Source: Planococcus glaciei
GTDB lineage: Bacteria; Bacillota; Bacilli; Bacillales_A; Planococcaceae
DNA length: 64,000 bases
Reading direction: 5' to 3'
Assembly (NCBI RefSeq): GCF_900099655.1
Contig: NZ_FNDC01000006.1
Span: forward strand, 125,947-189,946
The notes under the pieces are model-generated. The model did not search any database. It saw only the letters and a list, made by a program, of their open reading frames with translations, and had not been told where the DNA came from. Within the stretch, counting starts at the first letter, position 1. Every line of letters starts with the position of its first letter. This document shows, in pieces, positions 56,869-64,000 of the stretch. The position numbers and the translations under genes were made by a program.

Positions 56869-57372
56869 ATGTATGTAACAGTAGAGGATTTCCTGAAAGA
56901 GTGGGAGCGGGAAGCCGAGTTGACACAAAAGGTTTTAGAAGGGCTGACGGATGAATCATTAGAGCAGAAGGTTTATCCGGAAGGCCGGACATTGGGGCGT
57001 CTTGCCTGGCATATCACAACGACGATTCCTGAATACCTCAATCATTTCGGCGTCAAAACCGATCAGAAAGAAAATCCGGAAACCGTTCCGGCCTCTGCTA
57101 AGGAAATTGCGGAAGCGTTCAAGCGCACCAGCACCGCTGCAGCGGAAGCCATTCGGCTGCACTGGACTGACGAATCATTAAAAGACGTGCAGGCTGCTTT
57201 TGGCAGACAAGAAACGAATGCGCAAATCCTAATGGGGCTGATCAAGCATACCGTTCATCACCGGGGACAAATGACCGTTCTCATCCGGCAAGCTGGCATC
57301 AAACCTTACGGAGTTTATGGGCCGCCAAAAGAGGATTGGGTCCATCTTGGAGTGGAAAAGCCGCCGCTTTAA
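56869..57372 (+). CDS. DinB-family protein
   Basis: Four-helix-bundle metal-binding protein of the DinB/YfiT superfamily, 167 residues. The likely metal histidines are in LAWHITTTIPEYL and the HTVHHRGQM block near residue 125. Members include thiol transferases (bacillithiol-dependent) and DNA-damage-inducible proteins; the specific role is unknown. The ATG at 56869 follows GGGAGG. Confidence 0.9.
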   Translation: MYVTVEDFLKEWEREAELTQKVLEGLTDESLEQKVYPEGRTLGRLAWHITTTIPEYLNHFGVKTDQKENPETVPASAKEIAEAFKRTSTAAAEAIRLHWTDESLKDVQAAFGRQETNAQILMGLIKHTVHHRGQMTVLIRQAGIKPYGVYGPPKEDWVHLGVEKPPL

Positions 57373-57447
57373 GGAATCTTTTCTTTCTTTTTCCGATTTC
57401 TATGCTATTATAGCTGTTAACATAACAGAAATGTCAGGTGAAATGAA

Positions 57448-57708
57448 ATGGAAACAAGTGAAATGAATCGGAAAGCTGCACGAGTTCTTGAAGAATGGGA
57501 TCCGTTTTCAGTCGGGGAAGACCAATACGAAACGGAAATTACGGATGTGGTAGCCCAGCTTCATCTGCTCGACCATCCATCCGATTTGGCTAAACAAATC
57601 CAGATGATTTATGAATTCTCTTTTGATAAGTGGATTCCCCTGGAGAAATGTGTGGATATTTCCTATAAACTGCTTGGCTTTAAATACGAAGCAAAATCCA
57701 TTATTTAA
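57448..57708 (+). CDS. DUF1871 family protein
   Basis: 86-residue cytosolic protein of the DUF1871 family, helical, with VLEEWDPFSVGEDQYETEI and IYEFSFDKWIPLEKC. Function unknown. The ATG at 57448 follows CAGGTG. It is followed by a terminator shared with the convergent regulator gene. Confidence 0.85.
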   Translation: METSEMNRKAARVLEEWDPFSVGEDQYETEITDVVAQLHLLDHPSDLAKQIQMIYEFSFDKWIPLEKCVDISYKLLGFKYEAKSII

Positions 57709-57712
57709 AAAG

Positions 57713-57749
57713 AAAAAGCTTTCGGCGCTATAAGCCGAAAGCTTTTTTT
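57713..57749. terminator. Bidirectional terminator between DUF1871 and XRE genes
   Basis: AAAAAGCTTTCGGC-GCTATAA-GCCGAAAGCTTTTT, T runs on both strands. Confidence 0.94.
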
Positions 57750-57969
57750 ATTTGGTTGCTTCCAACGAGTCCAGCAAATTGGAGGCTGGCACTTCTAGCG
57801 CATTTGAAAGCTTTAAAATAGTTTGTACAGATGGTATTTCTTCCCCTGATTCGTATGCCTGGAGGCGAGCTACGCCGACGCGTGCTTTTAGAGCCAATTC
57901 ATCCAGTGACAGACGGCGTTCTTCCCGAAGGAATTTTAGTTGGGCGTGCAAATCTTCTCTCAAATTCAT
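57748..57969 (-). CDS. XRE-family DNA-binding protein
   Basis: Short helix-turn-helix regulator of 73 residues consisting of little more than the Cro/CI domain: LKFLREERRLSLDELALKA, VGVARLQAYESGEEIPSVQTI and the end LLDSLEATK. ATG 57969 has AAAGGAG closely upstream; a TTG at 58005 is in frame but lacks a site. Targets unknown; no divergent gene shares its promoter except the distant minus-strand carrier. Confidence 0.85.
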   Translation of the reverse strand: MNLREDLHAQLKFLREERRLSLDELALKARVGVARLQAYESGEEIPSVQTILKLSNALEVPASNLLDSLEATK

Positions 57970-58065
57970 ACACTCCTTTGCATAATAGTGCGTTTCTATA
58001 CTCAAATCATACCATAAAAGAAGAATTTCGATAAACGAAATTATGGCATTTTTAGGTATTTATTT

Positions 58066-59400
58066 TTAGAAAACGTCCAGGATTCCCTGGATAAAGACAA
58101 TAACAATGGCGACTGGTGCGACATACCGGACCAGTATCCGCCAAAGCGAAACCCATGAGGATTCTCCACCGAGTTCCAATGCAGTATCTTTTTTCGTCAG
58201 CACGTAGCCGGCGAAAAGAGCAGTGAAAAGCGCACCGAGCGGCAAACCGATTTTGCTGGTGAGAATATCGATAAAATCAAAGAACGTATAACCGAACAAA
58301 AACGGATCAGACATGACGCCAAATGATAAAGCGCTTGGAATGCCAACGACAAAAATCATCAACCCGTAAAGCCAAGCCAGTGTGCGCCGGCGTTCGAATT
58401 TGTTTTTTACGCCGATGGATACCACAATTTCCAGCATCGCAATGGAAGAAGTCAGTGTAGCGAACAGCATGAGCACAAAGAAAATGATCATCAGGAATTC
58501 ACCCATAAACAGCTGGTCAAAGATAGCGGGAAGAATGATGAATACTAGTCCCGGACCTTGGTCAGGTGAGTAGCCGAGGGCAAAGACGGCCGGGAAGATG
58601 ATGAGGCCTGCCATGACGGAAATGATGATGTTCAGAGAAACCACACTAAGGGCTGACCGTGTCAGGTTTTCCGCTTTTGATAAATAGGAAGCGTAAGTAA
58701 TCATACCTGCAACTCCGACGCTCAGCGAGAAAAATGCCTGGCCAAGTGCTGTTAAGGCCGTATCGAACGTAAAGAAAGACCAGTCTGGAACAAGCATAAA
58801 TTTAACGCCTTCAATTGCTCCATCCAGAGTTAATGACCTAATCATCAATACCAGGAAGAACAGCAGCAACGCGGGCATCATAATTTTGCTGGCGCGTTCA
58901 ATTCCGGCTTGCACGCCGCCTTGGACAATCCAAATGGTCAAGAACATAAAGAGCGCCTGGGCAATCAATACTTCCAGTGGATTCCCAATAATGCCATTAA
59001 ACAAATTGGCGAAATCTGCATCTCCTAAATTCGATAATTGAAGCAATATGGCACGGCCGAGATAAGACAAAATCCATCCGCCCACAACACTGTAAAAAGA
59101 CAGAATCATGAACGAGAAGAAGAAGCCGGACCAGCCGATTAAAAACCATTTCTTGCCGGGTGCCTGTTTCTTTAACCCGGTTACTGCATCTGCCTGGCCG
59201 CGCCGTCCGATAACAAACTCAGCAAGCAGGATGGGCAAACCGATTGCAATGGTTGAGACAATGAACATTAAGATAAAGACACTGCCGCCATTTGAACCGG
59301 TTTCATATGGGAACTTCCAAATCGCGCCTAATCCGATGGCGCTCCCTGCAGCTGCAAGGATAAATCCGATTTTGGAAGTCCATTGTTCGCGTTTTTCCAT
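58066..59400 (-). CDS. NSS-family Na+-dependent transporter
   Basis: LeuT-fold symporter of 444 residues, 11-12 helices. TM1 motif AAAGSAIGLGAIWKFPYETGSNGG is seen with a lysine in place of the usual arginine of WRFPY. GQAFFSLSVGVAGMITYASYL is the TM6 region. It is shorter than the MetP-like protein at 34454 and has no MetS-type partner gene. The ATG at 59400 has AGGAGTGA upstream. The substrate is probably an amino acid but cannot be named. Confidence 0.88.
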   Translation of the reverse strand: MEKREQWTSKIGFILAAAGSAIGLGAIWKFPYETGSNGGSVFILMFIVSTIAIGLPILLAEFVIGRRGQADAVTGLKKQAPGKKWFLIGWSGFFFSFMILSFYSVVGGWILSYLGRAILLQLSNLGDADFANLFNGIIGNPLEVLIAQALFMFLTIWIVQGGVQAGIERASKIMMPALLLFFLVLMIRSLTLDGAIEGVKFMLVPDWSFFTFDTALTALGQAFFSLSVGVAGMITYASYLSKAENLTRSALSVVSLNIIISVMAGLIIFPAVFALGYSPDQGPGLVFIILPAIFDQLFMGEFLMIIFFVLMLFATLTSSIAMLEIVVSIGVKNKFERRRTLAWLYGLMIFVVGIPSALSFGVMSDPFLFGYTFFDFIDILTSKIGLPLGALFTALFAGYVLTKKDTALELGGESSWVSLWRILVRYVAPVAIVIVFIQGILDVF

Positions 59401-59546
59401 TTCGTCACTCCTATTTCTAAATATTTTCTCATTCTACACGAGCACGTATGAAAAAAATAGCAAGAAATGATTTATAGGTTATTTCTCGTGTATAATAAAC
59501 AGAAAAAGGAAAAGATTGAATATTCATGATAAAGGAGGGACGAGGA

Positions 59547-62156
59547 GTGGAAGAGCTTTTTCAGCGTGCGCAAAGCGGCAGCCGTGATGCTTTCATTGAT
59601 TGGTGCTGGAAATACCAGGCGCAAATCGGCCAATTTGGATTTCAAAATGGTGTTCCCCCTGATCGGTCAGGAAAGTATCAGCTGGCCGTTTTCCAGGAAT
59701 TTTATCAAGCCCTGCCCGGCATAAAACCGAATGAAGCAGACAACAGGTTGTGGCAGACTGCCATCAGCAAGCTTGCCGCTTTTAATGAGAAAACAAAAGA
59801 TGCAGAAATGGATGTGCTTCGGTTTGAGGAAGACCTTGAAACGCATGCAGCGATCCAAGCATTGGCAGAGCCGCAGCGGGTTGCTCTTGCTTTGGTTTCA
59901 TTCATAAAGAAAAGTGCAGAAGAAGCAGCGTGGATTACAGAAAAAACGGAACAGCAGATAAACGATCAGCTGGCAGCTGCGAAGGCGGAGCTTACCCGCG
60001 CATTGGGAATGGAAAAGGAAGGCCAGACAGAGAAAAGGCTGGAGTTTGCCGCAAAATCATATGCGAGAGTTTCTTTGCCATTTCCGGAGGAAGAGCTCTT
60101 TTCTTTAGAAGAACAACGCGAGGAGCTGTTGGCTCCTGGAAAATCCAGAGCAATGGATAAAGCCGGCAAACGCACTACCGTTTTGCTGGCGGCAGCCGGC
60201 CTGTTCATATCCGTAGTGATTGGCGCTTCCTTTCTCTTAAACGACCCGAACCCGAACATCGCCTCTTCAACGGAGGCCGATTCAGCTGAAACAATCACCA
60301 AGGAAATGGTGAAAAACTGGCAAGCGGAATACGATGCCATTCGCCAATCTTCGCCTGAACGTTTGGGGATAGATTCGAAAACATACGAAAAATTTGCGTA
60401 TGTTAAAGAAGCGGATGCAGCGAAGAAAAGAGTGCTGGGCAAAGAAGCGATTAAAAAGATGGAAAACGATCCAAAGAAAATGGAGCATGAAGTCGATAAG
60501 CTGCTTTTGAAAATTGAGACACCGAAAGGAATGGAATTGAAGTTTCCGGAAGCTTTTCTGGTGGGAGAAGAAGTGGAAGCATTCCTGGATAATTACAAAC
60601 TGAAAACAACTGAATTAATTGAGGCGGATGCAGAGATTTTTGAACGGCATGCTTCAGCGCTTTCGGAGGTCCGCTTTAATGGGGAAATGTCTGCAGAGAA
60701 GCTGCTGGCAAACAATGATGAGTTTCCGGAAGAAATAGAACGGCTGTTGGGCGGACTGCGGGAACAAAGTTTGACTGTCCTTAAACATCCATCGGAAGAC
60801 CGTTTTATCATGCGCCGCAATATGGAAACTTTCTATGCAAATGATGTGCTAAATTCGTATTTGCTATCCACCAATCATTTTAATTTGATGATGAATGAAC
60901 CGTATTTTGATGAGCAAGGGCTGTTAGTGCCGATAGAAGGATTGTCTCATTCGCTGATGATGATGGAAGAAGCGCTGCTCTTTGAGGAGCGTTCCAGTGA
61001 AATCTACGAGGACTACTTGCCAATTTTTATGCAATCTTTCTGGCTGGCTTTAAAAGGCAATGAAAACCAGCCGGTGTTTGACCAAAAGGGCGTCGTCAAA
61101 CCCGAATACCGGCGGACGTGGAAAGAACTGGCGATGCAAACGAAAAATCCAATGATTTTTATTTTACTGCCAATATTGGACGAGATGGAAGCGAGCGGTT
61201 GGACCGCTTCAAAAAGCTACGATCAATTGGCTTACAAAGATCTTTTGAGGGCACTGGAGCTGGAAAAGGACGGAGCACTGGCGGAAAAGTTGCCCTATGG
61301 GAACTTTGAAGTGGAATCGGCCCGTATTGAAATGGATCACTTTGATGCTGCACCAATTGCCAAGCTTTACGAAAGTTTCTCAAAGAACCATGACTTGAAA
61401 CTGCTGGAAGGGGTGCCGCCTCTTCAGATTGTTTTGCTCTTCGATTACGCCAATGGGCTTGAAGACGCAGAAACGATGTGGCATTTATTGGCCGAAGAAG
61501 AGGAAAAGCCGGAGTTGGAAGAATACAAAGCGATCTGGAGAAAAATGCCGGCCCTTAAGGAAGAGGCCGGTTACATGGAAATAGCAGAAGACAGTCCTTA
61601 CCGGATAAGCGCAAATGTTTACGTGGAACCGATAATCAGTTTCAAAGATGAACAAAGAATGTGGCGGCAAGCTCAAACGCTTGTTGCTTCGGACAACGAC
61701 ATCTGGCTTGTGCGGACTCAGTTATATGAGGGCTATGATTTGGCGGACAAAGAAGCCCCTTTTGTTAAGAAAGTGGAAAGTCTGTACGAAAAATTTTCTG
61801 CCTGGCATAACGAAGCTTTGCTGAATCGTGTATCCCCCGCCGAAATCGGGGGAATGTATTTGCTGGCACGGGAAAAGGGAGACACGCAGACGATGATGGC
61901 TTTATCGGAGGGGTCCGAACAGGAGCAAGCGCTTGTGACATTTGAAACCTCTCAACTTGAAACTGTTTATCCTTATTTTAAGGAACTAAGTTCTTTGAAT
62001 TTTTCTGTAGATTATTCCTACTATGGCTATACAGAGGACCGCATAAGAGGCGGGTTAAACGTAGAGCGGATAACAGCTGATTCTTCTGAAGGGTATACGA
62101 TAAACATGGTGAAAACCGAAAAAGGATGGCGAATGGAAGACTTAATTCCATACTGA
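59547..62156 (+). CDS. Membrane-tethered ECF-sigma-like protein with large outside domain
   Basis: 869-residue protein of unusual layout. Residues 1-83 resemble sigma region 2 (DAFIDWCWKYQAQIGQFGFQ, then YQLAVFQEFYQALPG in the place of the QEVF motif, then RLWQTAISKL). Residues 96-153 resemble region 4 (IQALAEPQRVALALVSF, AEEAAWITEKTEQQI, AAKAELTRAL), although the DNA-reading helix is divergent. One membrane helix follows at 211-231 (TTVLLAAAGLFISVVIGASF), then about 640 mostly helical acidic residues outside, ending in an NTF2-like INMVKTEKGWRMEDL. The start is GTG 59547, eight bases after AAAGGAGG. It is monocistronic, with no anti-sigma gene. The role as a sensing transcription factor is inferred. 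Confidence 0.75.
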   Translation: MEELFQRAQSGSRDAFIDWCWKYQAQIGQFGFQNGVPPDRSGKYQLAVFQEFYQALPGIKPNEADNRLWQTAISKLAAFNEKTKDAEMDVLRFEEDLETHAAIQALAEPQRVALALVSFIKKSAEEAAWITEKTEQQINDQLAAAKAELTRALGMEKEGQTEKRLEFAAKSYARVSLPFPEEELFSLEEQREELLAPGKSRAMDKAGKRTTVLLAAAGLFISVVIGASFLLNDPNPNIASSTEADSAETITKEMVKNWQAEYDAIRQSSPERLGIDSKTYEKFAYVKEADAAKKRVLGKEAIKKMENDPKKMEHEVDKLLLKIETPKGMELKFPEAFLVGEEVEAFLDNYKLKTTELIEADAEIFERHASALSEVRFNGEMSAEKLLANNDEFPEEIERLLGGLREQSLTVLKHPSEDRFIMRRNMETFYANDVLNSYLLSTNHFNLMMNEPYFDEQGLLVPIEGLSHSLMMMEEALLFEERSSEIYEDYLPIFMQSFWLALKGNENQPVFDQKGVVKPEYRRTWKELAMQTKNPMIFILLPILDEMEASGWTASKSYDQLAYKDLLRALELEKDGALAEKLPYGNFEVESARIEMDHFDAAPIAKLYESFSKNHDLKLLEGVPPLQIVLLFDYANGLEDAETMWHLLAEEEEKPELEEYKAIWRKMPALKEEAGYMEIAEDSPYRISANVYVEPIISFKDEQRMWRQAQTLVASDNDIWLVRTQLYEGYDLADKEAPFVKKVESLYEKFSAWHNEALLNRVSPAEIGGMYLLAREKGDTQTMMALSEGSEQEQALVTFETSQLETVYPYFKELSSLNFSVDYSYYGYTEDRIRGGLNVERITADSSEGYTINMVKTEKGWRMEDLIPY

Positions 62157-62157
62157 T

Positions 62158-62187
62158 TTTACTCCTAGGCATATATTGTGCTATAAT
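62158..62187 (+). promoter_or_regulatory. Promoter of yugI
   Basis: TTTACT at 62158-62163, an 18-bp spacer, and TATAAT at 62182-62187 with TGC directly before it (extended -10). It begins one base after the upstream stop codon. Confidence 0.7.
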
Positions 62188-62243
62188 ATACAGATGCCAA
62201 TAGGTGTACAGGATAATTAGATAAGTATAGGAGCGGGTAGAAC

Positions 62244-62615
62244 ATGACAAAATATCAAACAGGCGACACAGTAGCAGGTAAAGTAACAGGAATTCAGCCT
62301 TACGGCGCATTCGTAGCATTGGACGATCAGACTCAAGGATTGGTCCACATTTCAGAAATTACACACGGCTACGTTAAAGAAGTTAGCGAATACTTGGCAG
62401 TAGGCCAGGAAGTTAACGTGAAAGTTTTGGAAGTTGACGAAAAATCTAAAAAAATCAGCTTGTCAATCCGTGCATTGCAAGAGCAGCCACCAGCAGCTCA
62501 ACGCACTGAAAAACCAAAACAATCTCTTCAGTCGCACGTAAACGAAAACGACTCTGAAGGATTCAACTCATTGAAAGACAAAATGCAAGAATGGATCAAA
62601 CGTTCAGGTCAGTAA
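62244..62615 (+). CDS. yugI: S1-domain RNA-binding protein (YugI, GSP13-like)
   Basis: 123-residue protein with one S1 domain (about 4-75: GDTVAGKVTGIQPYGAFVAL, then GLVHISEITHGYV, and DEKSKKISLSIRA) and a flexible Gln/Pro and charged tail. Its length and tail match the B. subtilis general stress protein 13 (YugI). S1 proteins of this type bind ribosomes or RNA. The ATG at 62244 follows TAGGAGCGGG. Confidence 0.92.
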   Translation: MTKYQTGDTVAGKVTGIQPYGAFVALDDQTQGLVHISEITHGYVKEVSEYLAVGQEVNVKVLEVDEKSKKISLSIRALQEQPPAAQRTEKPKQSLQSHVNENDSEGFNSLKDKMQEWIKRSGQ

Positions 62616-62690
62616 GAAAAGCGGAAGCGCCTGATCAGGCGTTGCAGCTAGACAGTAAGAAAAGCGCTGACGGCCATGCAGCCTAAACGC
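62616..62690. repeat. Partial double copy of the dispersed intergenic repeat
   Basis: Forward orientation: AAGAAAAGCGGAAGCGCCTG at 62616, GGCGTTGCAGCTAGACAGT, then a second AAGAAAAGCGCTGACGGCC start at 62657. These are the complements of the opening and closing blocks of the units at 45927 and 54523. The two partial copies abut head to tail. Confidence 0.75.
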
Positions 62691-62732
62691 AAAAACGAAG
62701 CGCAGACATCATGTCTGTGCTTCGTTTTTTTT
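62691..62732. terminator. Bidirectional terminator between yugI and the regulator gene
   Basis: AAAACGAAGCGCAGACA pairs with TGTCTGTGCTTCGTTTT (one G-T), loop TCA, followed by T. It overlaps the last codons of the minus-strand gene. Confidence 0.93.
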
Positions 62733-64000
62733 GATTTTACGCAAGCGGTACTGCAGGTTCTGGCGGCTCATTCCGAGCGCTGCCGCCGCTTTTGTTACAT
62801 TGCCGCCGTGGAGGTCCATGGCTTTCAGCAAATAATACATTTCAGCTTCCAGCAAATAATCATCAAGCGGCAGCAAATCTTTGCCCGCCCGAATGATGAA
62901 ATCTTCCGGTGTTAAGGCCGTTTTGTTCATCGTTTTGGATTTGAAATGCTGAGGAAGCAGATCCACACTGATGCTTTCTTGCGTCGTGATCAAGGAAGTG
63001 GTTTCATCGAGCAGCAATTCAAGTTCTTTTAAATTGCCTGGCCAGTCATAGGCCATAAATAGACTTTGCACTTCTTCATCCAAGCGGCTGACCCGCGAGC
63101 CGAAGTACATGCGGTGCCGCGACAAATAATCCTCGATGAACGGCAAAATGTCTTCTTTGCGGTTCCGGAGCGGTTCCAATTGGATCGTCATCGCTGAGAA
63201 AAAGTAATAAAGCTCTTTTAATAGTTTCTTTGAAGCGATCAATTCAACAGGATCCTCGCCGACACTCGCTATGAAATACGTATCTCCGTTCATCTGCTTT
63301 TGTGCCATTTTCAATAATCGGACTTGCAAAGGCGGAGGCAATAAGTCGATCCGTTCACAGTAAATGGTGCCGCCAGACAACTCTTGATTTAACTGATCGA
63401 TCAATTTTTCATTGGCCCCGTGGCAATAAAGCGTATTCAATTGGCCGGATGAAGAAGAAGCCCAGTGGATGGCTTCGGCAATCAATTCCTTCCCGGTGCC
63501 GGATTCACCGATCAAAAGCACCGGCAATTTGGTCGTTGCCGCTTTTTCAGCTGTGGCAATCACTTTTTTCATGCTGTCCGAAACAGCTGTAATGCTATTG
63601 AACGTAATTGGCTCTTCGTATTTTTTCAGAGGCTGGTAGACCACTTTTTCAAGCGTCGTGACGTCACGCGACAATTCGACAGCACCGATTAATTGGCCGC
63701 CTTGCGCAACGGGATAGGTATCATTCAATGTGGTAATTTGCTGGCCTTTCCGGTTCCAATAGGTTTGCTTCGCATTTAATACAGCTTCACCGGTTTGAAG
63801 AACTTGCAGAAGGGTGCTTTCGTGCTGCTCGAATCGGAACATCTCAAGCAAGGAGCGGTCAACCAGTTCCTCAAAATCAAAGCCTTCAATTTCTTTCATT
63901 TTTTGGTTGTATAAAATGGTTTTCCCTTTCAGATCTACAGCATGAATACCTACTGCTACATGCTCTGCTGCAAACTTTAAAAAGGGCGACAAATCTATTT
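62709..64000 (-). CDS. PAS / AAA+ / Fis-type regulator without GAFTGA loop, truncated at the window edge
   Basis: Resembles RocR/BkdR-type enhancer-binding proteins. The frame is open to the right edge, so the first residues are likely missing. About 430 residues are seen: PAS domain at about 8-115, AAA+ domain at about 130-350 with Walker A GESGTGKE at 162-169 and the arginine-finger region LRNRKED, and a Fis-type helix-turn-helix at 396-420 (GGNVTKAAAALGMSRQNLQY). The GAFTGA loop that contacts sigma-54 is absent, and the Walker B position reads TIYCERIDLLP in place of TLFLDEI. It may act as a TyrR-like regulator on sigma-A promoters, or be inactive as an ATPase. The target is unknown. Confidence 0.85.
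   Translation of the reverse strand, partial: IDLSPFLKFAAEHVAVGIHAVDLKGKTILYNQKMKEIEGFDFEELVDRSLLEMFRFEQHESTLLQVLQTGEAVLNAKQTYWNRKGQQITTLNDTYPVAQGGQLIGAVELSRDVTTLEKVVYQPLKKYEEPITFNSITAVSDSMKKVIATAEKAATTKLPVLLIGESGTGKELIAEAIHWASSSSGQLNTLYCHGANEKLIDQLNQELSGGTIYCERIDLLPPPLQVRLLKMAQKQMNGDTYFIASVGEDPVELIASKKLLKELYYFFSAMTIQLEPLRNRKEDILPFIEDYLSRHRMYFGSRVSRLDEEVQSLFMAYDWPGNLKELELLLDETTSLITTQESISVDLLPQHFKSKTMNKTALTPEDFIIRAGKDLLPLDDYLLEAEMYYLLKAMDLHGGNVTKAAAALGMSRQNLQYRLRKIKKNEAQT

Overview
The window reads as a chromosomal segment of a low-to-mid GC Gram-positive of the Bacillales, most likely a member of the Planococcaceae (Planococcus or a close relative). This is inferred from gene order and gene content, not from a database match. 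Long stretches keep Bacillus subtilis-like order: rnr-smpB-ssrA; fadN-fadA-fadE-yusI-gcvH-yusF-yusE-metNIQ followed by sufCDSUB; lipA-yutD-yutE-yutF; and yuzB/yutJ, yuzD/yutI, yutM, ndh, yuiA-yuiB-pepA. The many Na+-coupled transporters, a BCCT osmolyte carrier and a full seven-gene Mrp antiporter fit a halotolerant aerobe.

Layout. Positions 1-3036: end of RNase R, SmpB and tmRNA (trans-translation and RNA quality control). 3044-4183: one AT-rich CoiA-like gene downstream of ssrA, a common insertion site. 4300-9642: stress-type aldo/keto reductase, BCCT transporter, 5'-3' exonuclease, C39-like protease, STAS protein and a thioredoxin. 9743-15586: fatty-acid beta-oxidation genes fadN, fadA and fadE behind a FadR operator. 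15640-20169: yusI, gcvH, yusF and yusE, then a SAM-riboswitch-controlled methionine ABC importer. 20369-22568: dicarboxylate-type symporter and a lipoprotein. 22708-28029: SUF iron-sulfur cluster assembly operon. 28098-32320: a small protein with a sigma-B-type promoter, AlkD, and the coupled trio yunF-yunE-yunD. 32390-36143: lysine riboswitch with an NhaC-type carrier, then a MetP/MetS amino-acid importer. 36255-38814: lipoyl synthase cluster, ending in a frameshifted yutF. 38885-48507: two type II NADH dehydrogenases (one behind a Rex box), Fe-S carrier proteins (one behind a perfect PerR box), a NUDIX hydrolase, yuiA/yuiB and leucyl aminopeptidase. 48555-54309: mrpABCDEFG on the minus strand. 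54601-59400: multidrug-type MFS, lipoprotein cyclophilin, DinB, DUF1871, an XRE regulator and a second NSS carrier. 59547-62156: an 869-residue protein that looks like an ECF sigma factor fused through one membrane helix to a very large outside domain. 62244-64000: an S1-domain protein and the edge-truncated gene of a PAS/AAA+/Fis regulator.

How the parts fit. Lipoyl synthase and GcvH, the SUF operon, NfuA/ErpA-like carriers and the two NADH dehydrogenases form a theme of Fe-S supply, lipoylation and respiration. The control sites read here tie this to redox state (Rex), peroxide (PerR), acyl-CoA (FadR), SAM and lysine.

The most unusual items are the membrane-tethered sigma-like protein, the AAA+ regulator that lacks the sigma-54 contact loop, a perfect 242-bp tandem duplication built from a dispersed intergenic repeat family, and a one-base frameshift in yutF. 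No insertion sequence, prophage, CRISPR array, rRNA or tRNA gene was seen.
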